Source: Truepera radiovictrix DSM 17093
Lineage (GTDB): Bacteria; Deinococcota; Deinococci; Deinococcales; Trueperaceae
Assembly: GCF_000092425.1 (NCBI RefSeq)
Contig: NC_014221.1
Span: 873,001-937,000 of the forward strand
DNA length: 64,000 nt
Direction: 5' to 3'
How positions within the stretch are numbered: position 1 is the stretch's first letter; the number at the start of each line of letters is the position of its first letter. The notes under the pieces are model-generated. The model did not search any database. It was not told the origin of the DNA and was given only the letters and a program-made list of their open reading frames with translations. This document shows, one piece after another, positions 34,749-43,700 of this stretch. The translations under genes and the position numbers were made by a program.

Positions 34749-37183
34749 CGGTAGACAACCCCACCGTAAAGGATATCTTCGACACGATGGACTACGGCCC
34801 CGCCCCCGAGAGCGCCGCGAGCGCCGTCGCGTGGCTTGAGCGCCACGGGCGCACCTTCGACCTCTTTATCGGCGGCGCGTTCGTGAGGTCAGCCTCCGAA
34901 GAGCGCTTCGACGTCATCAACCCAGCGACCAGGGAGGTCTTGGCGAGGGTCTCGCAGGCGGGCGAACAGGACGTGGACGCGGCGGTCGCGGCGGCGCGCA
35001 AAGCCTTCGGGCCGTGGTCGGCGCTCTCTGGGCACGCGCGCGCCCGCTACCTCTACGCGCTCGCTCGGGGCGTGCAGCGGCACTCGAGGCTCTTTGCCGT
35101 CCTTGAAACCCTCGACAACGGTAAACCGATCCGCGAGACGCGCGACCTAGACCTCCCTCTCGTCGCCCGGCACTTCTACCACCACGCGGGTTGGGCGCAG
35201 CTTAGAGACACCGAGCTTGTGGGCTACGAGAGCGTCGGCGTGTGCGGCCAGATCATCCCCTGGAACTTCCCGCTGCTGATGCTCGCCTGGAAGGTCGCGC
35301 CAGCGCTCGCGATGGGCAACACCGTGGTGCTCAAACCCGCCGAATTCACTCCCTTGACCGCCCTGCTCTTCGCCGAACTCTGCCAGGAGGTCGGGCTGCC
35401 GCCGGGGGTCGTCAACATCGTCACCGGCGACGGGCGCACGGGCGAACTGCTCGTCGCCCACCCGGACGTCGACAAGCTCGCCTTTACGGGGTCGACCGAA
35501 GTCGGCAAGCTCATCCGCGAGAAGACGGCGGGGAGCGGTAAAAAGCTCTCCCTGGAGCTAGGCGGCAAGTCGCCCTTTATCGTCTTCGACGACGCCGACC
35601 TAGACAGCGCCGTCGAGGGGGTCGTCGACGCCATCTGGTTTAACCAGGGGCAGGTCTGCTGCGCGGGCTCGAGGCTGCTCGTTCAGGAGGGCGTGGCCGA
35701 GCGGATGACGCACAAGCTCCGCGAGCGCATGGAGCGGTTGCGCGTCGGCTCGCCGCTCGACAAAGCCGTGGACATGGGGGCCATCGTGGCGCCGGTGCAG
35801 CTCGAAAAGATCGCCCGCTTGGTCGAGCAGGGCAAGGCCGAGGGGGCGACCTGCTACCAACCCTCGTGGGCGGTACCCGAAGAGGGCCTCTTCTACCCCC
35901 CGACGCTCTTTACGAACGCCCACCCCGCCTCCACGGTCGCGCAGGTCGAGATCTTCGGCCCCGTGATCGCCAGCACCACCTTCCGCACCCCCGCCGAGGC
36001 GGTCGAGCTCGCCAACCACACCCGCTACGGGCTGGCCGCCTCGGTGTGGACGGAGAACGTCAACCTGGCCCTCGACGTCGCCCCCAAACTCAAAGCGGGG
36101 GTGGTGTGGATCAACTGCACGAACCTCTTCGACGCGGCCTCGGGCTTCGGCGGTTACAAGGAGTCGGGCTTCGGCCGCGAGGGGGGGCGCGAGGGGCTCT
36201 TCGAGTACCTGGTGCCGAGCTGGGAGAAGAGGCAGAAGTCAGAAGTCAGGAGCCAGAAGTCAGGAGGTAGGCGTCAAGCGACCTCGGAGGGTTCAGAGTC
36301 CACGGCAGATGAGACCCTGCCGAGCTTCGGGATGCCGCCCATCGACCGCACGCCGAAGCTCTACATCGGCGGCAAGCAGGTGCGGCCCGACTCGGGCTAC
36401 AGCCTCCCCGTCTTTGACGCCAAAGGCAACCTCGTCGGGGAGGTCGGCGAGGGCAACCGCAAGGACGTTCGCAACGCCGTCGAGGCCGCGCGCAAGGCGT
36501 CGGGTTGGACAAAGGCGACGGCGCACGCTAGGGCCCAGGTGCTCTACTACCTCGGCGAAAACCTCGCGGCGCGCGCCCCCGAGTTCGCGGCGCGGCTCTC
36601 GCAGCTCACCGGGGCCTCGAGGCGAGCGGCCGAAGCGGAGGTCGAGGCGGCTATCGAGCGCATCTTCTTCTACGCCGCTTACAGTGACAAGTACGACGGC
36701 GCCGTGCACGCGACCCCGGTGCGCAACGTCACCCTCGCCATGCTCGAGCCCCTGGGCGTCGTCGGGGTGGTCTGCCCGGACGAGGCGCCCTTGCTGAGCC
36801 TTCTGTCGCTCACGTTGCCCCTCATCGCCCTCGGCAACCGCGTGGTGGCCGTCCCGAGCGAGCGCTACCCGCTCCTAGCGACCGACCTCTACACGGTTCT
36901 GGATACCTCCGACGTGCCGGGCGGGGTGCTGAACCTCGTCACGGGGCCCCGTGACGCGCTCACGAAGACGCTAGCTGAGCACGACGAGGTGGACGCGCTT
37001 TGGTACGTCGGCACCGCCGAGGGGAGCGCGCTGGTCGAGCGGGCGTCGGTGGGCAACCTCAAAAGGACGTGGGTGAATGACGGCTACGCGCGCGACTGGT
37101 TCGACCCCGTGCAGGCCCAGGGGGGGGAGTATCTGCGGCGCGCGGTGCAGGTGAAGAATATCTGGGTGCCGTATGGGGAGTAA
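34745..37183 (+). CDS. Aldehyde dehydrogenase with a fused second, half-length ALDH domain
   Basis: 812 residues. Domain 1 (about 30-495) is a complete NAD(P)-dependent enzyme: IPWNFPLLMLAWK, FTGSTEVGKLI, catalytic glutamate in LELGGKSP (E271) and cysteine in GQVCCAGSR (C305). A linker (about 496-530) is encoded partly by heptamer repeats. Domain 2 (about 535-812) resembles the NAD-binding half only (YIGGKQVRPDSGYSLPV, MLEPLGVVGVVCPDEAP, VLNLVTG) and has no catalytic cysteine region. In other bacteria deoC is followed by two separate ALDH genes; here they appear joined. ATG preceded by ATAGGAG. Likely oxidises acetaldehyde from DeoC. Confidence 0.9.
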   Translation: MTVDNPTVKDIFDTMDYGPAPESAASAVAWLERHGRTFDLFIGGAFVRSASEERFDVINPATREVLARVSQAGEQDVDAAVAAARKAFGPWSALSGHARARYLYALARGVQRHSRLFAVLETLDNGKPIRETRDLDLPLVARHFYHHAGWAQLRDTELVGYESVGVCGQIIPWNFPLLMLAWKVAPALAMGNTVVLKPAEFTPLTALLFAELCQEVGLPPGVVNIVTGDGRTGELLVAHPDVDKLAFTGSTEVGKLIREKTAGSGKKLSLELGGKSPFIVFDDADLDSAVEGVVDAIWFNQGQVCCAGSRLLVQEGVAERMTHKLRERMERLRVGSPLDKAVDMGAIVAPVQLEKIARLVEQGKAEGATCYQPSWAVPEEGLFYPPTLFTNAHPASTVAQVEIFGPVIASTTFRTPAEAVELANHTRYGLAASVWTENVNLALDVAPKLKAGVVWINCTNLFDAASGFGGYKESGFGREGGREGLFEYLVPSWEKRQKSEVRSQKSGGRRQATSEGSESTADETLPSFGMPPIDRTPKLYIGGKQVRPDSGYSLPVFDAKGNLVGEVGEGNRKDVRNAVEAARKASGWTKATAHARAQVLYYLGENLAARAPEFAARLSQLTGASRRAAEAEVEAAIERIFFYAAYSDKYDGAVHATPVRNVTLAMLEPLGVVGVVCPDEAPLLSLLSLTLPLIALGNRVVAVPSERYPLLATDLYTVLDTSDVPGGVLNLVTGPRDALTKTLAEHDEVDALWYVGTAEGSALVERASVGNLKRTWVNDGYARDWFDPVQAQGGEYLRRAVQVKNIWVPYGE
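36233..36267 (+). repeat. Five tandem CAGRAGN heptamers inside the ALDH linker
   Basis: Units are CAGAAGT, CAGAAGT, CAGGAGC, CAGAAGT and CAGGAGG, read in frame as part of a Lys/Arg/Ser/Gln-rich linker. The same unit type forms the hairpin at 42343-42414. Base composition differs from the flanking GC-rich code. Confidence 0.8.
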
Positions 37184-37225
37184 ACTTGGGAGACGATATT
37201 AAGATGCTTGTTTCGTTCCCGGGCG

Positions 37226-38233
37226 CTAACGCAGCAAGAACCCCTCGCCCACCGCGTCATCGGGCTCGACGACCCACTGGCAAAAGCCGGTGATGTGGGC
37301 GCTGCCGCTCACTTCGGGGACCACGGCGGGAAGGTCCCCCACGGTCGTCTCGCTAAGCACCCTGCCCGTAAAGACCGTCCCCAAGATGCTCTCGTTGACG
37401 AAGGTCTGGCCGAGCGCGAGACGCCCCCGCGCGTAGAGCTGCGCCATGCGCCCCGCCGTGCCGGTGCCGGTCGGGGAGCGGTCGACCTCGCGGTCGGCGA
37501 ACACGCAGATGTTGGCCTGGTCCGAACCCTCGTGCCGCGGCGGGCCGCCGATGATGGTGCCGTAGAGGCCGCGCAGCGCGGGCTCCTCGGGGTGAACGAC
37601 CTCGAGCGTCGCCTCGACCGCCCGCTTCACCTCGTCGCCGAGCTGCACGAGCGCGCGGGTGTTCTCTGGTCGCACCGCTAGCCCCGCTTGCGCCCCGTCC
37701 AGATAGGCGTAGAACGCGCCGCCGAAGGCGATGTCCAGGGTCAGCTCGCCGAAGCTGGGCGTCACGACCGTGAGGTCGCGCGCGTACAAAAACGACGGCA
37801 CGTTGCGAAAGCGCACGCCCGACGCCTTGCGGCCGTCCCACGCCACGAAGGCCTCGATAAAACCCGCCGGGGAGTCGATGCCGACGCGCGTCTCGGGCGT
37901 TTGCGCGCTCACCATGCCCGTCGCCACGGCCACGGTCGCTACCGCGATGATGCCGTGGCCGCACATGGTGCTGTAGCCCTCGTTGTGCATAAAGATCACC
38001 CCGAAGTCGGCCTCCGGGGTGACGGGTGGGGTCACGTAGCAGCCGTACATGTCGGCGTGCCCGCGCGGTTCCCACATCAGGCTGCGGCGCACCCCATCCA
38101 AGTTGTCGCGCACCCAGCGGCGCTTTTCGAGCATCGTCGCGCCGGGGATGAGGGGGATGCCTGCCGTGACGATGCGCAGCGGTTCGCCGGCGGTGTGGGC
38201 GTCGATGGTGGTGTAGGTGCGGCGAAACTCCAT
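37226..38233 (-). CDS. Proline racemase family protein, probable trans-L-3-hydroxyproline dehydratase
   Basis: 335 residues, cytosolic. The first active-site residue is cysteine 91 in TMCGHG; the second, cysteine in racemases (PCGTG), is threonine here (SPTGTG, T255). A Cys/Thr pair is the mark of trans-L-3-hydroxyproline dehydratases, including the human one, rather than proline racemase or 4-hydroxyproline epimerase. DAHTAGEPLRIV at the N-terminus is family-typical. The ATG lies 6 nt after TATACT (complement of 38240-38245), so it is leaderless. It is divergent from the Gfo/Idh/MocA pair. Specificity is inferred from the two residues only. Confidence 0.8.
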   Translation of the reverse strand: MEFRRTYTTIDAHTAGEPLRIVTAGIPLIPGATMLEKRRWVRDNLDGVRRSLMWEPRGHADMYGCYVTPPVTPEADFGVIFMHNEGYSTMCGHGIIAVATVAVATGMVSAQTPETRVGIDSPAGFIEAFVAWDGRKASGVRFRNVPSFLYARDLTVVTPSFGELTLDIAFGGAFYAYLDGAQAGLAVRPENTRALVQLGDEVKRAVEATLEVVHPEEPALRGLYGTIIGGPPRHEGSDQANICVFADREVDRSPTGTGTAGRMAQLYARGRLALGQTFVNESILGTVFTGRVLSETTVGDLPAVVPEVSGSAHITGFCQWVVEPDDAVGEGFLLR

Positions 38234-38343
38234 GCGAGCAGTATAGACGCCCGGAGCCGTTGGCAAACGCCGTAGCCGGGCGGTAAGCTCGGCTAACGCT
38301 GCACAAGGAGGGCGCCGCGAGGGGCGTCCGAAGGAGGCTCGTC

Positions 38344-39372
38344 ATGCGCGTTGGGATCGTCGGGGCTGGAACGATGGGCCGAGTTCACGCGGCCGCCTGG
38401 TCGCAGACGGAAGCGGAGCTCGTAGGGGTGACCGCGCTCGAGCCCACCTCGAGCGCCGCGCTCGCCGAGCGTTACCGCGCGCGGGCCTTTGCGAGTTACG
38501 AGGAGCTGCTGCGTGAGGTCGACGTCGTCGACCTCTGCGTGCCGACCGACCTTCACTGCGCGATGACCCTACGGGCCGCGGCGGCGGGCAAGCACGTGGT
38601 GTGCGAAAAGCCGCTCGCGCTCTCTTTAAGTGACGGGGAGCGCATGATCGGCGCTTGCGAGGCGGCCGGGGTACGCCTTTTCGTAGCGATGGTGGTGCGC
38701 TTTTTCCCGCAGTACGCGCTCGCCGCGCGCGCGGTGCAGGCGCTCGAGCTGGGCACGCTCGGGGTGCTGCGCCTCAAACGCGTCTCCTACCCGCCGCAGG
38801 TTTTAGACAACTGGTTCGCCGACCCCGCGCGTTCGGGGGGGATGCTGGTCGACCTGATGATCCACGACCTCGACTACGCCCGCTGGCTCGCGGGGCCCGT
38901 GACGCGCATTTTTGCCAAGTCGGTGCGTTCGCAGCGGGCGGGGCCCGGCGCTGCAGAAAGCGAGGCGGGGGGCGCGCGCGCCGACTACGCCCTCGTCACG
39001 CTGCGCCACGAGAGCGGGGCGATGTCGCTGATCGAGGGGGGGTGGGCGCACCCGCCGGGGGTCTTTCGCACGGGGTTCGACCTCGCGGGCTCGAGCGGCG
39101 TGCTCGAGTGGCGCTCTGAAGACACCGAGACCATCCGCCCCTACCTGTACCCCACGGCGGACGCGCGGGACGTCGCCGGCGTCGGGGTGCCGACTTCGGC
39201 GCTCCTGGAAGATCCCTACAGCGCCGAAATCCGGCACGTGTATGAGGCGCTCGCGAGCGGCGCGCCCTTTCGCGTGACGGCCGAGGAGGCGCTAGAGGCG
39301 CTGCGGCTCGCGCTGGCCGCGCAGCGTTCGCTCGAGACCGGCCGCCCCGTACACCCGCAGGAGGTCGCGTGA
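38344..39372 (+). CDS. Gfo/Idh/MocA family oxidoreductase
   Basis: 342 residues. N-terminal Rossmann domain with VGIVGAGTMGRVHAAAW, VVDLCVPTDLHCAM and GKHVVCEKPLALS; C-terminal domain with DLMIHDLDYARWL, the usual catalytic His/Asp region of the family. NAD(P)-dependent oxidation of a sugar or polyol is expected. AAGGAGG precedes the ATG. Its TGA overlaps the start of a second family member, so the two form an operon. Confidence 0.88.
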   Translation: MRVGIVGAGTMGRVHAAAWSQTEAELVGVTALEPTSSAALAERYRARAFASYEELLREVDVVDLCVPTDLHCAMTLRAAAAGKHVVCEKPLALSLSDGERMIGACEAAGVRLFVAMVVRFFPQYALAARAVQALELGTLGVLRLKRVSYPPQVLDNWFADPARSGGMLVDLMIHDLDYARWLAGPVTRIFAKSVRSQRAGPGAAESEAGGARADYALVTLRHESGAMSLIEGGWAHPPGVFRTGFDLAGSSGVLEWRSEDTETIRPYLYPTADARDVAGVGVPTSALLEDPYSAEIRHVYEALASGAPFRVTAEEALEALRLALAAQRSLETGRPVHPQEVA

Positions 39373-40382
39373 TGCCGCGCGCGCCGCTGCGGATCGGTAT
39401 CCTGAGCCTCGCGCACGTGCACGCCGACGGGTACGCGCGGCTGCTGCTGGAGCGCCCCGACGTTCGCTTCGTCGGCGTTTCAGACGACGACCCACAGCGC
39501 GGGGCGCGGGCTGAACAGGCCTTCGGCGTGCGCTGGTTTGCGCGCCACGAGGACCTGCTCGCCGAAGGTCTCGACGGCGTCCTGATCTGCTCGGAAAACG
39601 CCCTGCACCGCGCGCACGTCGCGTTGGCCGCGGCGGCGGGCGCGCACGTGCTGTGCGAAAAACCCATCGCGACCACCCTGGAGGACGCCGAGGCGATGCG
39701 CGCGGCCTGCGCGCGCGCAGGGGTGCGCTTTATGACCGCTTTCCCCATGCGCTTCGACGCTTCGGTGCGCGCCGCCAAAGATCTCTTGGCGCGCGGCGAC
39801 CTCGGCGAGCTCTACGCGGTCAACGGGATCAACCATAGTGAGAACCCCAGAGGGCACCGCGCCTGGTTTGCGCAGCGCGACCTCGCCGGTGGCGGCGCCG
39901 TGATGGACCACACCGTTCACCTCGTCGACCTCCTGCGCTGGTATACGGGGAGCGAGGTGCGCGAGGTCTACGCGGAGGTCGCCAACCCCTTCGACCCCGA
40001 GGTGGACGTGGACACCGCCGGGATCGTCACGCTGACCTTCGGCAGCGGGCTTTTTGCCGCCGTAGACTGCTCTTGGAGCCGCCCCGCCGGGATCTATCCG
40101 CGCTGGGGGCACCTCAAGATGGAGCTCGTCGGCGCGCGCGGCGTGGTTTCAGTCGACGCGTTCGGGCAGTACGCCACCCGCTTTGGCGGCACGGCCAGCC
40201 GTCCGGTGACGTGGCACAACTGGGGGAGCGACCCGAACCGCGCGATGTTGGCGGCGTTTTTAGAGAGCGTCCGCGAGGCTCAAGAGCCGCCGGTGACGTG
40301 GCGAGACGGGTACGAAGCGCTCAAGGTGGCGCTGGCGTGTTACGCGTCGGCGGCGCGGGCGCAGCCCGTAGCCCTTGGGTAG
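39372..40382 (+). CDS. Gfo/Idh/MocA family oxidoreductase
   Basis: 336 residues from the ATG overlapping the previous stop (TGATG); a GTG codon just before is also in frame. The nucleotide-binding N-terminus reads RIGILSLAHVHADGYARLL, lacking the usual GxGxxG, then LICSENALHRAHV and VLCEKPIATTLEDAE. The C-terminal domain has VMDHTVHLVDLLRWY. SLAHVHA marks a subfamily found in sugar catabolic clusters. Substrate unknown; the minus-strand sugar ABC importer is convergent with it. Confidence 0.86.
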   Translation: MPRAPLRIGILSLAHVHADGYARLLLERPDVRFVGVSDDDPQRGARAEQAFGVRWFARHEDLLAEGLDGVLICSENALHRAHVALAAAAGAHVLCEKPIATTLEDAEAMRAACARAGVRFMTAFPMRFDASVRAAKDLLARGDLGELYAVNGINHSENPRGHRAWFAQRDLAGGGAVMDHTVHLVDLLRWYTGSEVREVYAEVANPFDPEVDVDTAGIVTLTFGSGLFAAVDCSWSRPAGIYPRWGHLKMELVGARGVVSVDAFGQYATRFGGTASRPVTWHNWGSDPNRAMLAAFLESVREAQEPPVTWRDGYEALKVALACYASAARAQPVALG

Positions 40383-40583
40383 CTCGAGCGGCGGCCTTCG
40401 CGCCTCGTAGGAGCGGCTGGGGGGCACAACCGCTTCACGACTGGCTGCCGTTACCCTCTCGGGACATGCGTGCTCGACGGAAAACGCGCGCGTCGGGGCG
40501 GTGTGTGTACGGGCACGCACATCTGCACATCTGGCGTCTGGGGTGGGCTCGAGCGGCCGCCGCGTGGGGCCGGTTCGGGAGGC

Positions 40584-41408
40584 TCACTTCACCGACCCCG
40601 CCGTCAACCCTCGGATGAGCTGCCTGGAAAAGAGCACGTAGAGGACGATCACCGGCACCATCGCCAGCGTCAGGGCGGCGAGCACCGCGTTCCAGTCATT
40701 GATGTACTGGCCCAAGAAGACCTGCGCGCCCAGGATGACCGTCTTGGTGCGCTCGGCGGGCGCCAAAATGAGCGGGAACCAGAGGTCGTTCCAGATGGGG
40801 ATCATGTTAAAGACCGCCACCGTGCCCAGCGCGGGGCGCACGAGCGGCAGCACGAGGGCGTAGATGCGGTACTCGCTGGCGCCGTCGATGCGGGCGGCGT
40901 CCTTGAGGTCCTTGGGGACCTGGCGCATGAACTGCGTCAGGATAAAGACCGCCAGTGGAATCCCCGCCGCCGCGTAGACCAGGATGAGCGCTAGGAGCGT
41001 GTTGGTGAGCCCGAGACGCACCATCATCTGCAGCAGGCTGACTGTGCCTAAGCGGATGGGCACCATGATGCCCAGGGCGAGGTAGAGCCCCAGGAGGGTG
41101 TTGCCGGGGAAGGGGTACTCGGCGAGCGCAAAGGCGGCCATCGAACTTACCCAGAGGATGAGGGCGAGCGAGGCGAGTGTGACGACGAGGCTGTTGCGGA
41201 AGTACAGGGGGAAGTCCGCCCCGCCGAGCACCGTCCGGTAGCCCGCGAGGTCCCAGGTTTCGGGTGTCGGCGGCGCGTAGGGGGTGCGGAAGATGGCCAA
41301 GCGTCCCTTGAACGAGTTGACGATCACGAGCACTACGGGGAAGAGCGCCAGCGCGGTGTAGAAGAGCAGCACCGTGTGCGCGGCCAGGGTCGCGGCGGGG
41401 CGCTTCAC
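40584..41408 (-). CDS. Carbohydrate ABC transporter permease, MalG-like
   Basis: 274 residues, six membrane segments. The EAA loop near the end of the conserved region is KDLKDAARIDGASEYRIYALVLPLVRPA. It pairs with the upstream MalF-like permease. GTG start overlaps that gene's stop (GTGA). No ATPase follows: after the stop is a 200-nt convergent gap (40383-40583) with no gene and no T-rich terminator. A shared MsmX/UgpC-like ATPase encoded elsewhere is expected. Confidence 0.92.
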   Translation of the reverse strand: MKRPAATLAAHTVLLFYTALALFPVVLVIVNSFKGRLAIFRTPYAPPTPETWDLAGYRTVLGGADFPLYFRNSLVVTLASLALILWVSSMAAFALAEYPFPGNTLLGLYLALGIMVPIRLGTVSLLQMMVRLGLTNTLLALILVYAAAGIPLAVFILTQFMRQVPKDLKDAARIDGASEYRIYALVLPLVRPALGTVAVFNMIPIWNDLWFPLILAPAERTKTVILGAQVFLGQYINDWNAVLAALTLAMVPVIVLYVLFSRQLIRGLTAGSVK

Positions 41409-42334
41409 AGCTCGATCCGCTGCAGGCGGCGTTGGTAGCCGAAGAGGTACACGAGCACGCCCGAGAGGATGACCAGCAGCATCACCCCCGCGATCGTAGC
41501 GCCCATCGTGGGGTTGCCGGGTTGGAGCTGAAAGCCGAAAAAGGTGCGGAAGAAGAGGGTGCCCATGATGTCGGTCGAGAAGTTGGGGCCGGCGATGGCG
41601 CGCTGGGTGGTGTAGATGAGGTCGAAGGCGTTGAAGTTGCCCACGAAGGTGAGCACCGAGACGATGCCCACGGTGGGCAGGATGAGCGGGAACTGGACGC
41701 GCCAGAACACCCCCCAGGCGGTCGCGCCGTCGACCCTAGCGGCCTCTAAAAGTTCATCGGGGATGCCGACGAGGGCCGCGAGAAAGAGCATCATCGGGAT
41801 GCCGACGTTTTGCCAGACCGACACCAGCGACAACGTCACGAGCGCCGTCGACTCCTGACCGAGCCACGGTTGGTTGAGGTGCTCGAGGCCGAAAAGGCCC
41901 AAAACGTCGCCGGAGATGCCCCACAAGGGGCTTAAGATAAGGCGCCAGATAAAGCCGATGAGGACGACCGAGAGCACCGTGGGGGTAAAGATCAGCGTGC
42001 GGTAGACCGCGCGGCCGCGCACCAGCTTCGACGAGAGCAGAACCGCTAGAGAGAGCCCCACGGGGTTTTGCACGAGCATGTGGATGGCGAAAAAGAGGAC
42101 GTTGTTGGAAAGCGCGTTCAGAAGTTGCGGCGCCCACTGCGGGTGCGAGAGGAGCGTGCGGTAGTTCTGCAACCCGACGAAAGCCAGCCCCCGAGCGCCC
42201 CCCTCCTCGACTGTCGGCGCGAAGAGGCTGAGCCGTAGGGAGTCCAGCAGCGGATAGATCATAAAGGCCGTGTAGAGCAGCACGGCGGGGGCCAAGAAGA
42301 CGAGGATGTGGACGGGGAAGGGTCTGCGGCGCAT
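41405..42334 (-). CDS. Carbohydrate ABC transporter permease, MalF-like
   Basis: 309 residues, six membrane segments with LVFLAPAVLLYTAFMIYPLLDSLRLS at the start and EAA loop DELLEAARVDGATAWGVFWRVQFPLILP. The ATG has no Shine-Dalgarno site in front of it; the sequence there is the arm of the heptamer hairpin at 42343-42414. Translation may be coupled to, or limited by, that structure. Confidence 0.92.
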   Translation of the reverse strand: MRRRPFPVHILVFLAPAVLLYTAFMIYPLLDSLRLSLFAPTVEEGGARGLAFVGLQNYRTLLSHPQWAPQLLNALSNNVLFFAIHMLVQNPVGLSLAVLLSSKLVRGRAVYRTLIFTPTVLSVVLIGFIWRLILSPLWGISGDVLGLFGLEHLNQPWLGQESTALVTLSLVSVWQNVGIPMMLFLAALVGIPDELLEAARVDGATAWGVFWRVQFPLILPTVGIVSVLTFVGNFNAFDLIYTTQRAIAGPNFSTDIMGTLFFRTFFGFQLQPGNPTMGATIAGVMLLVILSGVLVYLFGYQRRLQRIEL

Positions 42335-42342
42335 GGGGTAAG

Positions 42343-42414
42343 CAGAAGTCAGTAGCCAGTAGTCAGAAGTCAGTAGGGTTTATTTTGACTTCTGACTACT
42401 GAATGCTGGCTACT
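42343..42414 (-). repeat. Heptamer-repeat hairpin between binding-protein and permease genes
   Basis: On the plus strand the left arm is five heptamers (CAGAAGT, CAGTAGC, CAGTAGT, CAGAAGT, CAGTAGG; 42343-42377). The right arm contains TGACTTCTGACTACT (42386-42400), which pairs perfectly over 15 bp with 42358-42372, and GGCTACT (42408-42414), which pairs with 42351-42357 after a 7-nt bulge. It starts 3 nt beyond the binding-protein stop codon. In other sugar operons such structures protect the binding-protein mRNA and lower permease expression. Confidence 0.8.
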
Positions 42415-42417
42415 AGT

Positions 42418-43668
42418 CTACTCTCCCTGCTGCGGCTCGTACCAAGCCTCGAGCCCCGCCTGCACCGTCTGCGCCGCCTCTTGCGGGGTGATCTCGCCGT
42501 TTAACAGCCGCGCGGAGACGTTCCAGAGCTGGTTCTCGTTGTTCGGCTCGCCGCGCGAGAGGATCTGGTAGCTCGAGCGGATGGTCGATGCGCACTCGCC
42601 GCGCCAGCTCACGAACTCTTGGGCCAAGGGGTCTTGAAGCGTCACCTCGTGGTTCGAGAGCGGGAAAAAGCCGGGGAGCGCGTTTGCGTAGAGCTCGGCA
42701 AATTCGGGCGTGGTCATCCACTCCAAAAAGAGGCGCGCGGCCTCCTGATTGGGGCTAGCGGCGTTTAGGCCCATGCCGATGTCCGTGTGGTCGCTGATAA
42801 AGCAGTCCTCTTGGCCTTCGGGCGGGGGCGGGCGAAAGGCGCCCATGGGGAAGGGGGCCTGCTGGTTGAAGACCGAGATGTCCCACGAGCCCGCCGGGTA
42901 GACCGCGCCCATCCCGAGGGTAAAGGCGGCCTGCGCGTCGGGGTAGGTGGTCGCCTGGTAGCCGTTCATCAGAAAGGGCCGCCACGCGGCGAGCGCTTCA
43001 AACGCCGCCAAAAAGCCGCCCTCGTCGTAGCCGATGGTGCCGTCGATGAGGCCCCGCCGCCCCTCTTCGCCGCGCCAGTAGTTCGGACCGATGTTCTGGT
43101 AGCCCATGGTGGCCGCTTCCCACTGGTCGGCGGTGCCCATGATGAGGGGTTCGTAGGCGCCGCTCTCGCGAACCGTCTGCAGCAGGCTCAGGAACTCCTC
43201 GTAAGTCTGCGGCTCAGAAAGGCCTAACTCGGCGAAGATGTCCTGGTTGTAGATAAAACCGTGGATGACCGAAGCCATGGGGACGCAGAAGACGTCGGAG
43301 CCGTCGTCGGTGATCCAGGCGCTCTTGGCGACGTCCGAAAAGTTCTCCATACCGGGGAGGTCGTTTAAGGGGGCGAGGTGCCCCCTCTGAAAGAGGTCCA
43401 AGGAGACGTCGAAGGGGCGGCAGGTGATGAGGTCGCCCGCGCTGCCCGCCTCGAGCTTGGAGTTAAGCACCGCGTTGTACTCCGCCGGAGCCGACGGCGC
43501 GAAGGTCACCTGGATGTCTGGGTAGCGCGCGTTAAAGGCGGGGATGATGGTCTCTTGCCAGACCGTGAGGTCGTCGTTACGCCAGCTCTCGATGGTGAGG
43601 CTTCCGCTCTGAGCGAGCGCGGCGCCGAGCAGGGTAGAGCAGAGGACGAGGCCGAGGCGAAGCTTCAT
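42418..43668 (-). CDS. Sugar ABC transporter substrate-binding protein
   Basis: 416 residues. Signal peptide MKLRLGLVLCSTLLGAALA then QSG. The mature protein has the family-1 pattern: LTIESWRNDDLTVWQETIIPAFNARYPDIQ, GDLITCRPFDVSLDLFQRG, and WMTTPEFAELYANALPGFFP. ATG preceded by GGAGGG. Promoter box TAGAGT (complement of 43701-43706). The two permeases follow after the hairpin. Ligand unknown; neighbouring Gfo/Idh/MocA enzymes suggest a cyclitol or modified sugar. Confidence 0.92.
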   Translation of the reverse strand: MKLRLGLVLCSTLLGAALAQSGSLTIESWRNDDLTVWQETIIPAFNARYPDIQVTFAPSAPAEYNAVLNSKLEAGSAGDLITCRPFDVSLDLFQRGHLAPLNDLPGMENFSDVAKSAWITDDGSDVFCVPMASVIHGFIYNQDIFAELGLSEPQTYEEFLSLLQTVRESGAYEPLIMGTADQWEAATMGYQNIGPNYWRGEEGRRGLIDGTIGYDEGGFLAAFEALAAWRPFLMNGYQATTYPDAQAAFTLGMGAVYPAGSWDISVFNQQAPFPMGAFRPPPPEGQEDCFISDHTDIGMGLNAASPNQEAARLFLEWMTTPEFAELYANALPGFFPLSNHEVTLQDPLAQEFVSWRGECASTIRSSYQILSRGEPNNENQLWNVSARLLNGEITPQEAAQTVQAGLEAWYEPQQGE

Positions 43669-43700
43669 AGACCCTCCTATAGATCTGTGAGCTGGCCTCT

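Noticed and set aside
34298-34846. 182-aa minus-strand ORF and its neighbours at 34161-34785
   Set aside because: They run into the start of the ALDH gene, are Arg/Ala/Ser-rich without domains, and no start signals were seen.
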